A stretch of 61,811 nucleotides of DNA from Gp13-AA77 sp035946575 (lineage in GTDB: Bacteria > Acidobacteriota > Terriglobia > UBA7540), in contig DASYZG010000058.1 of the NCBI GenBank assembly GCA_035946575.1, forward strand, positions 1 to 61,811, written 5' to 3'. The position numbers were made by a program, and so were the translations under genes. The notes beneath the pieces are model-generated. The model did not search any database and was not told the DNA's origin. It worked only from the letters and a program-made list of their open reading frames with translations. Below are positions 25,465 to 34,762 of this stretch, in pieces (position 1 is the stretch's first letter; each line of letters opens with the position of its first letter).

Positions 25465-26175
25465 TTAGGGATGCACTACACAGAGGTAGATTACCAAGAG
25501 CGCCGCTAACCAAGCAAGACCAAGGCAAGCCCACAGAAGAGGACGCTTCACACTCCGATGCAACACGATCCATAAACGGTACGATCCAAACGCAAGAGTG
25601 GCCAGCGCAACGGCTCCGCCAGCGATGATGGCCCTCATGTCACGAAACCACAGCACTGCGGCCCAGCCTAGGACAGCGGTCACGACTAAGGCGGTACTCT
25701 TCAACGGAAACGCTGCGCGAGCAGCAAGAGAATGGCGCTTGGCGAGTTCAGTACGAATCAGTTCATATCCGCTAACATCTGTCGGAACCGCAATTTTCCT
25801 TCGGGGCTCAGTACTGGTTATCACCAACCACCTCAGTTCCTCCCTTAAAATCTCTATTTCAGAAAAGGCAATCTCCACATCGGGGTATCCGATTCTCTTT
25901 CTGACAATTCTAGTGTCATCGAGGACGAAAACCATTTTACGTTCGGCCCGGCGCAGGCCCTCCCGAGGGGCCAATATAATGGCGATGATAGCCGCGCTAA
26001 GGACGATCAGCACAAACAGACTGCCAAGATCTGAGCTGTCCCCTATATAGCCGGAAGCACGAAACACGAGGAGAAGGGTTGCGACCGCTACCAACAGCAA
26101 TACCGTGCCCCAAGAGAACATCCGGAATCTTGCCTGGCGTTTTAAGGCATCATCCCCAATCCTAAACTCCGGCAT
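25465..26175 (-). CDS. Four-TM membrane protein, candidate Rhs immunity protein
   Basis: The 236-residue product has two N-terminal helices (about 22-42 and 50-70) and a soluble middle of about 85 residues that resembles a small PH-like fold (MVFVLDDTRIVRKRIGYPDV, with strand pairs to IAVPTDVSGYEL). Two or three C-terminal helices follow (about 160-235). AGGAGG lies six bases before the ATG. It stands directly between the Rhs C-terminus and an orphan Rhs end, where immunity genes are found in Rhs loci. Immunity is inference; it could be an unrelated membrane protein. Confidence 0.7.
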   Translation of the reverse strand: MPEFRIGDDALKRQARFRMFSWGTVLLLVAVATLLLVFRASGYIGDSSDLGSLFVLIVLSAAIIAIILAPREGLRRAERKMVFVLDDTRIVRKRIGYPDVEIAFSEIEILREELRWLVITSTEPRRKIAVPTDVSGYELIRTELAKRHSLAARAAFPLKSTALVVTAVLGWAAVLWFRDMRAIIAGGAVALATLAFGSYRLWIVLHRSVKRPLLWACLGLAWLAALLVIYLCVVHP

Positions 26176-26300
26176 CCTTTACCTCCTAAGAAAAGCAGGA
26201 CACTTTCATGGCCGGTTGCTTCCAGTGTTAGTCGACCGGCTGAGCGTCGCTCTGCAAGTGCGAATTCCACCCGAAACACAACTCAAACAAAAGACGGCAA

Positions 26301-29300
26301 TCAAGGGTGGCAATTTTGCCAAGTCGCTATAGCGCCTTCACCCAAGACGGCCGTCGGGGCCCCAAGGAGAAGGCTGAGGTGCTGAATTGTCAGCACCCCC
26401 TCGATGCCGTTGTAGATCTCTGGCTCCAACTCAGGCGCATAAAAGAGCCCTGCGACCAGAGCGCCCGTTGTTACCGCTCCAATGCCCAGCACGGCGAGGG
26501 AACCGCCGCAACTCATCTTATATTGGGGCTGCCGTTTTTGCTGTTGACCGCTGTTCTGCGGGACAGGTGCGGGTCCGATCCTTGGCGCGCTGTTAGCAGT
26601 CTGAAAGCCAGACGGAAGCCCATTGAGGAACGAAGAAGCGTCACCGACCTGGACCTCGGCGTAGAGGGGATAGCCGGACGAGCCGTTGACACCTAGCAGG
26701 TTACTGGTACTCCCTCCGATCAAGTCGTCGCCGGACCATAACGTGGTATCAATCTGCTGCGGTTGATTTGCGGAGAATCCCGGTATAAAAATGCCGGTGT
26801 TCACGACTGCGATCACCGGGATGCCGTAGTAATCCATGGCACTGAAGGGATTTGTAAAGAAAGCGCCCGGAGAGCTCCCGCCGGCGATGCCCATGTGGTT
26901 ATAGCACCACACGGACGGGCTATAGTTTTGCGGCACGGTCGTCCCAGGCCGGCCACAGGTTTGCTGCTGCGGTCCTAAACCCCGCGGATCAATCAGCGTG
27001 GTAGGATTATTCATCACATACGCATAACGGTTGAGGGACTGCGGGTTCGTCAAAGCCACCGCTGCCAAATCTGCCGGGTCGGGGCTCATCCAGCGCCCGA
27101 GCGTCGAGTTGTACTGACGGAACATCGCCGGATAAAACCAAGTTCCTCCGTCAGCGCTGTCCAGCCCGGCAAAGCTTTGCTCCTCGAACGTACCCGACAG
27201 CTCCCACACCTGACCCCAAGGATAAAACAGCCGGTCCTCCAGCACGTTCCCGGCATGATCGGTCGCCATGTGTGTCGAGTCCAAAGCGTCCTTGTGCACG
27301 AAAATGGTCTGCTCCGGACAGCAGACATTGTAGCCCACAATGTGACTGCCGATCCGCACCCATCGCGGCCACCAGTACGGCACCCCGTTATTGTTCCACC
27401 CGGTGCTATTATATTCTCCCAGCGTTTGCCCCGAGGCATCAAACACCTGTTCGACCTGATATTGCGACAGCTTGATTTCCACCTCCTCCCCAAGCGCGTT
27501 GTAAATGTTGCTTTCCGTAGTGCCGTTGTCCTCAGAGATCAGGCGTCCCTCCGCGTCCCACTGGTACGAGTGACTGCCGTCATCGATCAGATTTCCGGCC
27601 GCATCGTAGGTGTAACCGGAACTCGTGATGTGGCTATTGTTGTCTACCGTTATGCTCAGCGCGTCGCCGGAACCCTGCGTCACGTTCGCAGTGTTGAGGT
27701 TCCCGTACAGATCATAGAGGAATTGGTATCCATAGTAGATCGAGCTGGTGGACGAGCTGGCCTCGTAGAGGCGGTTGAGCGGGTCGTATGTGAAGGTCGC
27801 GCTATGAGTGAACGGAGGGTTCGTGGTGATGGGATCGTTGAAATAATAACCTTGAATGTTCCCATTGTTACCAATTGTGCTTTGCGTTGGGCTGCCAGTA
27901 CATGTAGAGGGATTGCTGGTGCCGCTATAATAGTTGTAGACCTGGCAGTAATACTGTGACCCGAGAGAAGTAGTTCCTAGCTCAAGCTGCACGGGCTGCA
28001 AGCGGTTGTTGTAGGCGTACGTTTCGTAAATGTGGTTGCAGCTTGTCCCCGAGCACCCGTTCTCCACCTGCTCCAGTGCGCCCCAGGGCGTGTAAGTGGC
28101 GTTGGCGACGAAATTCCCCGGGTGAGTGCCGTCACTGGGCGACTGCCCGATCTGGGTTATCTCCTGAGCCGTGTTAATGGAGTTTGTGGCAGTAAAGCCG
28201 GAAGGGTGCGTCCAACTGCTGACATCGCCCGCCAAATCATAGGTGTAAGGCGTCGACCAAATCGACGAGCTGCCGCAGTTGTACGGGGTACATTGCCAAA
28301 GACTCAGGATATTGCCGAGCGGGTCATACTCATAGGCGGTCGCGGCTTGTGGCGGGCTGGTGGACGATCCGCAGCTTCCGGTTGAGGTGCCGGTGCAGGT
28401 TAACACCAGTTTTCCCTTGGCGTAGGAGCCAAAACTAACCCCCGACCACGCCGGCCATGCGCTTGGGGCCTGATCGTAGAAGAAATTGACGGTCGAAGTG
28501 CTGCTATCCGTTGTACAGGTTTGTGACTGTGCATTTGGTTTTGTACAGTAGGTCTTCGAGGTGAGACGGTTCAAGTTGTCATAGGTGTAGGTCGTAACCG
28601 TTACGGCCGTGGAAGTACTTGGCTGGTTTTCCTCGGGAGCAGTCCGACTGCAAACGGCGCTCGGGTCACCACTGCAGGGCCGCCCTGCGGAGTTGGTGTA
28701 GGAGTAGCTTGTTGTGCCGGCCTCGGGAGTCGCAGAGGATGTTAACCTGCCGAGGGCGTCATATCCGTAGTTCCTTATCTGGGCGCCTGAGTTCATGTAG
28801 GCTTGCTTGAGGTCGTTCAGAGCATCATACAGGTAGCAGGTTGCTTTGCTCAGACTCTGGTCACCGTTCTTCTCGTCTCCAGTAAAGACATCGTCGACTT
28901 CGATCAGGCGCCCGAGCGCGTCGGTCCAGTACTGTCGCCGTTGATACGAGTTTCCGGATTCGTCTTGGGTCAAGGATGGATAGCCCACGCCGTAGCCGCT
29001 CGGACACAATTGATTGGTAATGCCTCCATTAGTGCCGCCGGTGGGAATTCCGGCACCATAATATGTGTACGCCACGTTGCTGTCGGCGTGGGTCACACTC
29101 GTCACCCGATTGAGGGCATCGTATGCGTACGAGTCCGAAGCCCCGCCGGGATACGAGGCGAGGACCATGCGGCCGTCGGCCCCATAGCTCAGGGTTGATG
29201 TGTGCCCGTTGGCCGGGTCGTTAACGAGCGAAACGCTTGATGGGCGGCCCAGGTTGTCGAGGATCGATTGGTCGTGGCGGCAGGTCGCATCGCTCGCCGC

Positions 29301-30527
29301 TGCTGGACAGTTTGTGGTTGGGGATGTCGCGGTCATCCCGGTGTAGGTGTCGACCTCAGTGGCGCCCGTGTAGGCAGCCTCGATCCATGCGTTGCTGCCT
29401 GAGGGGTGAGTCACCTCCGTGAGCCGCCAGAACGGATCGGCATACGCGTAACTGGTCGAGAAGCTGTTCACCGTATCCGTCACCTGCGTGACCACGGCGC
29501 CCGCACAGGCCGTGTCGTAGCTCACACTGTAGTCGGGTGTATATGAGCCCGCTGACGGTCCTTGAATGGTTGTCGGGAAGGCATAATTGCACCCGCCATT
29601 TGTGTAATTGGTCGTGTTCCCGTTGAAGTCCGTCGCAGTTAAAAGCGCCCCATTCTTGTGCACATTCGTGTCATAAGTAAAGGAGGCGCTGATCGTGGCG
29701 CTCGTACTGACGTTCGTGGTCTTCGTAATCTTCGAGACATTCGCGTTCGAGTCATAAGCGTACTGAGTTTCAGCGACGGTGTTATTGCTTCCGTCCTCAA
29801 TCAGCACCGTCTGGGGAGGGCTGTAGACAAAGCTGCCGGTCAGACTCTGGTAGTAGGTGACGTTGGTGTGCCGCAGCTTCGTTGCCGGGGGCGCCGTCGT
29901 GCTGTAGGCGTACTCGTAAATGTCGGTCGGCTGGCCGTAATAAGCATAGTTTACCGATCCTTGCGTTTGGTACTTCGTGTCCACCTCCGAATACAGGTTT
30001 GAGGAGGCGGTGACCGGTACTTGCGTTAGCGTGGTCACCTCGTTGATGGGCATAGTTATACTGGCCAGGCCGCACGGATTTGAAGGACTTGGCTGCGTTC
30101 CGTTATAACACGTATACACGGTAGAAAGGGCGTTCCCACCCGTGGGCACGACCTGCCGTTCGATCTCATAGCCGTCGAGGAACTGATACGTCGTGGTAAA
30201 GCTGCCGTATGGGTCTGCTAGTGTGGTGGTCCAAGAGTTTCCGTTCTCCGTGTGGGTATAGGTCCAGGGATTGCTGCTGTCGGTGTTGACCGTGCGCTTC
30301 AAGATGGGAGTCGTGCCATCGGCGCAGTTGATGCCCTCGTTTCCACCCGAATATCCGTAACTGATGCTGCCCGTCCCCGGCAGCGTCACTTTGGCAATCC
30401 GCCCCGTGACGTTAGGGGCATTGCCCGGTGTCGTTTCGTATTCGAACGAGTATGACGTGCCATCAGGCAAATCGATGCTGGTCAGGAGGTACTCCGGAGT
30501 CGCGGCAAAGTCATTGACTGTGCTCAT
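26301..30527 (-). CDS. Rhs/YD-repeat protein, main part with C-terminal tip
   Basis: The frame encodes 1,408 residues of YD-type repeats (TYDALNRVTSVTHADSN, YGYDALGRLTSSATPEAGT and many more). The Rhs-associated core ends in RYAYVMNNPTTLIDPRGLG. A variable tip of about 230 residues follows, containing two hydrophobic segments (GSLAVLGIGAVTTGALVAGL and a later ALLGAP-like stretch) and no recognised nuclease motif. Rhs proteins form a shell around a C-terminal toxin or processed cargo. This frame lacks its own export signal; it continues the frame at 30524-31390 across a frameshift. Confidence 0.9.
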   Translation of the reverse strand: MSTVNDFAATPEYLLTSIDLPDGTSYSFEYETTPGNAPNVTGRIAKVTLPGTGSISYGYSGGNEGINCADGTTPILKRTVNTDSSNPWTYTHTENGNSWTTTLADPYGSFTTTYQFLDGYEIERQVVPTGGNALSTVYTCYNGTQPSPSNPCGLASITMPINEVTTLTQVPVTASSNLYSEVDTKYQTQGSVNYAYYGQPTDIYEYAYSTTAPPATKLRHTNVTYYQSLTGSFVYSPPQTVLIEDGSNNTVAETQYAYDSNANVSKITKTTNVSTSATISASFTYDTNVHKNGALLTATDFNGNTTNYTNGGCNYAFPTTIQGPSAGSYTPDYSVSYDTACAGAVVTQVTDTVNSFSTSYAYADPFWRLTEVTHPSGSNAWIEAAYTGATEVDTYTGMTATSPTTNCPAAASDATCRHDQSILDNLGRPSSVSLVNDPANGHTSTLSYGADGRMVLASYPGGASDSYAYDALNRVTSVTHADSNVAYTYYGAGIPTGGTNGGITNQLCPSGYGVGYPSLTQDESGNSYQRRQYWTDALGRLIEVDDVFTGDEKNGDQSLSKATCYLYDALNDLKQAYMNSGAQIRNYGYDALGRLTSSATPEAGTTSYSYTNSAGRPCSGDPSAVCSRTAPEENQPSTSTAVTVTTYTYDNLNRLTSKTYCTKPNAQSQTCTTDSSTSTVNFFYDQAPSAWPAWSGVSFGSYAKGKLVLTCTGTSTGSCGSSTSPPQAATAYEYDPLGNILSLWQCTPYNCGSSSIWSTPYTYDLAGDVSSWTHPSGFTATNSINTAQEITQIGQSPSDGTHPGNFVANATYTPWGALEQVENGCSGTSCNHIYETYAYNNRLQPVQLELGTTSLGSQYYCQVYNYYSGTSNPSTCTGSPTQSTIGNNGNIQGYYFNDPITTNPPFTHSATFTYDPLNRLYEASSSTSSIYYGYQFLYDLYGNLNTANVTQGSGDALSITVDNNSHITSSGYTYDAAGNLIDDGSHSYQWDAEGRLISEDNGTTESNIYNALGEEVEIKLSQYQVEQVFDASGQTLGEYNSTGWNNNGVPYWWPRWVRIGSHIVGYNVCCPEQTIFVHKDALDSTHMATDHAGNVLEDRLFYPWGQVWELSGTFEEQSFAGLDSADGGTWFYPAMFRQYNSTLGRWMSPDPADLAAVALTNPQSLNRYAYVMNNPTTLIDPRGLGPQQQTCGRPGTTVPQNYSPSVWCYNHMGIAGGSSPGAFFTNPFSAMDYYGIPVIAVVNTGIFIPGFSANQPQQIDTTLWSGDDLIGGSTSNLLGVNGSSGYPLYAEVQVGDASSFLNGLPSGFQTANSAPRIGPAPVPQNSGQQQKRQPQYKMSCGGSLAVLGIGAVTTGALVAGLFYAPELEPEIYNGIEGVLTIQHLSLLLGAPTAVLGEGAIATWQNCHP

Positions 30528-31390
30528 CCAAATGCCGTCTGGACCGTCTTTTCAGCGTAATTGAGGGTCGCGTGAACCGTATTCGTCGGTCCGCCGGAGT
30601 AGCAGGTGCCATTTCCCGAGCCTCCGGGGTAGCACAGATACACTGGACTGCTTGTGTTGCTGGGACCGGAGACCGTGAGGGCCGTGTCGCCCAGGGTGTC
30701 TTGATAGGTGGTCACTCCATTGGTTGTGCTAACCGTTATTGAGTTACCGTTGGTATCAGTAACCTCGCCGGAAGGACGGGTCGAAGCATACTCGGTCGGA
30801 ATAATCTTGGTGCCTGAGGCCGTGTAGACGGCAAAGATAACCGTATTAGTGACGTTTAGCGTGTACCCAGATCCGTCTGAGGAAACATATGTCGCCGTGG
30901 GGACTGAAGCCTTGCAGTTCTGATCTGTGGAGTAGACGGTTTGAGCAAACATTCCGTGGTTCGTGCCGGCAGCGTCGGTGTAGGGGCCGTAAACGTACGT
31001 CGTATACGAATAGAACTGGTGATCGACTGAGCAAGTTCCATTTGTGGTCGTGGCGCTGTAACCGATATAGCCGGTTGATCCATCACTGAGCCTGCTCCAG
31101 CCCCATGTCGGGTTAATATATGTCCAGGTTTGCGAACCTTGTGAGCCGGCGGGGTACCAAATGGCGCTATCATATGCCAGCGAATAGTAAAACGGCAAAC
31201 CACGGCCGGGCTTGTTTATGATGGGTATCTGGAGATGGACGTTCAAGTTGGCGAGGTTTACCGTGTCGAACGGCCCGCCGCCAAAGCTTCCGAACGGCGG
31301 CAGGCCCGTGGTCACCTGCGCGAGACCAACGCCCACGCCGCACCACACGACGATTATCGCCAGAGGCGCTCTTAGCAGGATTCGGGTCAC
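30524..31390 (-). CDS. N-terminal, exported part of the Rhs protein (split by frameshift)
   Basis: The 288-residue frame has a signal peptide (about 1-25: LAIIVVWCGVGVGLAQV) and the usual start of acidobacterial Rhs proteins (PFDTVNLANLNVHLQIPI, then GRGLPFYYSLAYDSAIWY). It ends at TGA within TTTGGATGAGC, exactly where the next frame resumes homologous sequence (FAATPEYLLTSIDLPDGTSY). The ATGA overlap permits reinitiation, but the simplest reading is one gene of about 1,700 residues with a frameshift. The start is GTG with AAGGAGGG upstream. Confidence 0.85.
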   Translation of the reverse strand: MTRILLRAPLAIIVVWCGVGVGLAQVTTGLPPFGSFGGGPFDTVNLANLNVHLQIPIINKPGRGLPFYYSLAYDSAIWYPAGSQGSQTWTYINPTWGWSRLSDGSTGYIGYSATTTNGTCSVDHQFYSYTTYVYGPYTDAAGTNHGMFAQTVYSTDQNCKASVPTATYVSSDGSGYTLNVTNTVIFAVYTASGTKIIPTEYASTRPSGEVTDTNGNSITVSTTNGVTTYQDTLGDTALTVSGPSNTSSPVYLCYPGGSGNGTCYSGGPTNTVHATLNYAEKTVQTAFG

Positions 31391-31402
31391 GGGTCGCCCT
31401 CC

Positions 31403-32218
31403 TTATGGAATGTTGAACAGGTTCGGTGACAAACCAGAATTTACGGTGACGCTGGTTACGACGATGTCGAGCACAACGGCGCCGTTGATCATCCTTTGCA
31501 CATGGAATGGTACGCTCATTCCGTTCGTGCTCTGGTAATTGCTAAACTGGACCTCACCGGTGAGTTGAATCAAGGGATTGGCGTCGGCGTATAGGTTGAA
31601 ATCGATCGCCAGCGGCAGCCCAGATGTTGGGTCGAGGTAGGTGTTTTCGGTGCTGTAGGCCTGAACAAGCGTTGATACGCCTGCCGCCTGATTTTGCGGC
31701 GACTGGTAAAGCTGAACCTGGTTCACTGACTGTCCGTTCCACGTTCCAGAGCCCAGATTCACCAGGCCGACCTGAGGGTTCCCCGGCAAGGAAGTGAATA
31801 CCAGGCCCGGAAAAAACCACGCGCCATCACTCCAGCAATTCTGAAAGCTGTACAAGTTCACAGAGCCGTCCGTCCCGACCCAAGCCCCCGCAGGTAACCC
31901 GCTCTGATTCTTCAGAATGTATTGTCGCTGGCCACCGGTCAGGTTGAGGACCACGAGGCTATTGCCATCCCCAAGCGCTTGGAGGGTACCCGTGCCGGTT
32001 TCTATATCCGAGCCGGACGTGTAAGTGACGGTAGCCTGAAGCGTCACGTCGGACAGGCTGGTGCCGCCATCGAGCAAGGCCAAACCTTGGTTGATAAGCG
32101 CTAAGGCGGTCGGGTCCTGCGTCGCCTGCGCACGCGCGGGGACAGCTTGAAGCCACACCGCCGCCATCGCGGCTACAAGCAGGAGCCGCGCGCCCGATGT
32201 ATTGCGTCCCGAAGGCAT
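31403..32218 (-). CDS. Exported partner protein encoded upstream of Rhs
   Basis: The 271-residue product has a signal peptide (about 1-30, ending PARAQ). A beta-rich domain follows (VTLQATVTYTSGSDIETGTG, LVVLNLTGGQRQYILKN and a C-terminal VPFHVQRMINGAVVLDIVV), resembling outer-membrane lipoprotein carrier folds. It ends 12 bases before the Rhs GTG, and its TAA overlaps the Rhs ribosome site, so they form one operon. A role in Rhs export or surface assembly is inferred from position. GGAGG precedes the ATG. Confidence 0.75.
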   Translation of the reverse strand: MPSGRNTSGARLLLVAAMAAVWLQAVPARAQATQDPTALALINQGLALLDGGTSLSDVTLQATVTYTSGSDIETGTGTLQALGDGNSLVVLNLTGGQRQYILKNQSGLPAGAWVGTDGSVNLYSFQNCWSDGAWFFPGLVFTSLPGNPQVGLVNLGSGTWNGQSVNQVQLYQSPQNQAAGVSTLVQAYSTENTYLDPTSGLPLAIDFNLYADANPLIQLTGEVQFSNYQSTNGMSVPFHVQRMINGAVVLDIVVTSVTVNSGLSPNLFNIP

Positions 32219-32434
32219 ATGCCACCTCCACGGAACTAACGATCAAATTGTTTGTCGTGCACTTGCTACCTGAAGCGGCGAATTGAACCACAGCGACTTA
32301 CGCATGTCAAGAGTTTTTTGCGGGCCATGCTGTCGAAAGGAAGGAACACGATTCTCGCGCAGTTGCGGTAGCCTACTGATGACGAAAATTTGGCGACCCT
32401 TGGCGGCGGCTGTCTCAAGTCTGGGTCCCGGAAT

Positions 32435-32716
32435 CTAGAGAGGCTGCCCGACTGCGAACCGGAAGTTCACCATAATCCGACCTCCAATCCAGCGAAATCT
32501 CGGTCGGGTCAGTGAGCGATCAGCCGACCGGCCCCTCACTTGCTCCGGTCTGAGACTCCCTCCCATCCAGGCGGCACTCCACCAACAAGGGACTGGCTTC
32601 GGCAGCCCCATGGCATCACCCTCGTTCAAGGCGGCGTTCATATCTCCTTCGATCCTGGTCGCGACAATCCAGCCTTTTCCGTCTTTTGTGGGCCACATGT
32701 ACCAAATCGTCGCCAT
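32435..32716 (-). CDS. Small protein of unknown function (93 residues)
   Basis: From ATG 32716, with GGAGG five bases upstream, the frame encodes MATIWYMWPTKDGKGWIVAT and continues with NAALNEGDAMGLPKPVPCWW to a basic C-terminus. The strong ribosome site and Trp-rich start favour a real gene. It lies between the Rhs operon and the protease gene. No family is recognised. Confidence 0.45.
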   Translation of the reverse strand: MATIWYMWPTKDGKGWIVATRIEGDMNAALNEGDAMGLPKPVPCWWSAAWMGGSLRPEQVRGRSADRSLTRPRFRWIGGRIMVNFRFAVGQPL

Positions 32717-32811
32717 AGGTTCCTCCGATGCCATGGACTGGCAAGATTCCCCGCCCCTCCGCTGTGCGCCGTGAAGGGCAGGCAGTCCGCGACAAGTTGT
32801 CTGGCTTGTTT

Positions 32812-34137
32812 TCACGGCTTCCCCGCGATTTTCTCGCAACTGCCATGATAGGTAACTGGTATTGTGAAGCCGGGGAGGTACAGATCCTCTTCATAGCGCA
32901 GCGTGGCGGGTTCAATTGAAAGTGTTCCTTGTGGGAGGGCCTCCCAGACGTCCTTGTTCCCATTCCAGTGAAGTTGAAGGGTCCCGGTTTTCACGCCCTT
33001 GCTGTAAAGATGCATCTCAAGGAGTCGTCCGCCTTGCCGAAGATACTTTTCGAGTTCCGGCGTCGCGGCGCCAAGAACGTTCATCACTTCGTCGGGCAGA
33101 AAACCAACGTACGGCGCTCGCTCCTGGATTACCTCGTACGTATTCACGGCTCCCATGAACTCCTTGACCTTGTCGGGATTTTGTTTCCAGTCCTTTTGCA
33201 AAATGATCTCTTTTGACTTGGCCGAGGCCTTCGCATATGCTTCGTCATACCCCATCGCAAGAAAAGTGAAAAAATCCAAAGCACCACTATCATCCTCGAA
33301 GCAAACATGTGTGGCCGATGGCACTGTAGAAATCTCAGGCTCCCCATGAGAAGTTGTGGCGATGGAAGAGGAGAAGCCGCCAGCATCATAAAGTTGCTGG
33401 TAGTAATCACGAGCGCCCAGGTTGCCCGAAGAAGTTGCATCGCCGTCGTGCTTCTGCCGTTTGACCCCTTCAGCTTCGTTTGGCAAGCCCTGTATCTTCG
33501 AGAATCTGGTCAGGAGCAGGTGCTTCGTATCGTTAACGGGGATCGCGAAATTTAGGTTCTCCCCACCTTTGATGCCATAAGTCGTTATGCCTATGACCTC
33601 TCCCGCCATGTTGAAGAGCGGCCCTCCGCTGCTTCCGGGTGAGATCGGTGCGGTAATCTGCAGAAGGTTGCCGCCCCCCTCTTCGATACTTCTGGTTCCG
33701 CTAACAATGCCGTTAGAGACAGTTGATTCGAGGGATAGTGGATTACCGATCACGACAACCTCGTCTCCAACCTGCACTCGACTGGAGTCTCCAAGAGTCA
33801 CGGTGCGGAAGCTCTCGCCGTGAGCCTTGATGATTGCGATGTCTCGATCTTTGTCAAAGGCAAGCACTCCGTCCACAAGGAAGAAAGCGCCACCAGGGAG
33901 CTTAACGACAGCGGAACTTCCGCTTTTGATGACGTGATAGTTGGTGACAATGCGGCCGTCTTTGCTGACGACGAAGCCGCTGCCCTGCGCTATTGGGCGA
34001 CCATCCTTGTCCGACATGATGATTGACACGACAGCACCGTCCGCAGCTTTTGCTATTGTGGGGATGTCTTTCCGGGGTGGCGCAGACTGCGCCGCGGTAA
34101 GAACAACCGCGAGACCAATTAGAGCTGCGACTCTCAT
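32812..34137 (-). CDS. Exported trypsin-like (S1C) serine protease with unknown C-terminal domain
   Basis: From ATG 34137 the product has 441 residues with a signal peptide (about 1-18). The DegP-type protease domain has His68 (VTNYHVIKSG), Asp99 (DKDRDIAII) and Ser170 (SPGSSGGPLF), all in canonical context. A different domain of about 200 residues replaces the PDZ repeats; it contains YYQQLYDAGG and a helical AMGYDEAYAKASAKSKEII block. It would act in the periplasm or outside the cell. Earlier in-frame starts lack the signal peptide context. It may process the Rhs cargo or defend the envelope; neither is proven. Confidence 0.88.
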   Translation of the reverse strand: MRVAALIGLAVVLTAAQSAPPRKDIPTIAKAADGAVVSIIMSDKDGRPIAQGSGFVVSKDGRIVTNYHVIKSGSSAVVKLPGGAFFLVDGVLAFDKDRDIAIIKAHGESFRTVTLGDSSRVQVGDEVVVIGNPLSLESTVSNGIVSGTRSIEEGGGNLLQITAPISPGSSGGPLFNMAGEVIGITTYGIKGGENLNFAIPVNDTKHLLLTRFSKIQGLPNEAEGVKRQKHDGDATSSGNLGARDYYQQLYDAGGFSSSIATTSHGEPEISTVPSATHVCFEDDSGALDFFTFLAMGYDEAYAKASAKSKEIILQKDWKQNPDKVKEFMGAVNTYEVIQERAPYVGFLPDEVMNVLGAATPELEKYLRQGGRLLEMHLYSKGVKTGTLQLHWNGNKDVWEALPQGTLSIEPATLRYEEDLYLPGFTIPVTYHGSCEKIAGKP

Positions 34138-34255
34138 ACTTGTCTCCGTCTGAGAAGAGCGTAAATGCACAGAACCTCGTCCTCTATCCCCCGTACTCCA
34201 TTGGCGGCCATTGATCTTGATGGTATCGTGAGAGACGCTTTGCAAGCGGTAGCGC

Positions 34256-34762
34256 ATGGGCGTTAAGGTTCGAAAACCGAAAGACCATACATCTTGGTGC
34301 GTTGTCATCGACCATCAAGGAAAGCGAAAGACCATAGCTGCCGGCAGCCGTCAGGCCGCAGAGCGAGTGAGACGTGAGGTCGAGGCTAGGCTTGCCCTCG
34401 GCGGTGTGGACCTAGTGGAACCGGAACAAGCCGAACGACCCACTCTAGCCCAGTATGCAACGGGTAGGCTCAAGAACATTGAGCACGAACGCAAGCCGAG
34501 CACAGCGGGCTTTTACGGCTAGTTTCTCCGCCTTTACGTACTGCCCAGGTTCGGTGATTCAAGACTCGACGGCATTCAACGAGAAGGCGTGAGGCGGTTC
34601 ATCTCCGATCTCAGGGAACGGGGTCTGGCCAAGAATACGATTCGTTTGGCCGTGACAACCCTACGCGCGGTACTTGAATGCGGCGATCGATGATCGGTTG
34701 ATCGAACATAACCCCGCCCAGGGTCTTGGGCGATTTGTGAAGTCGGAGAAAGCTACTTCAAT
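34256..34762 (+). pseudogene. Decayed second integrase, N-terminal half
   Basis: The frame encodes an integrase N-terminus (VVIDHQGKRKTIAAGSRQAA, then LAQYATGRLKNIE). A TAG interrupts it at 34520-34522, and it continues in frame as FLRLYVLPRFGDSRLDGIQR and ERGLAKNTIRLAVTTLRAVL. A frameshift near 34,675 leads to NAAIDDRLIEHNPAQGLGRF. Catalytic R, HxxR and Y boxes are absent. It is a relic of an earlier integration and suggests that the island is composite. Confidence 0.85.
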
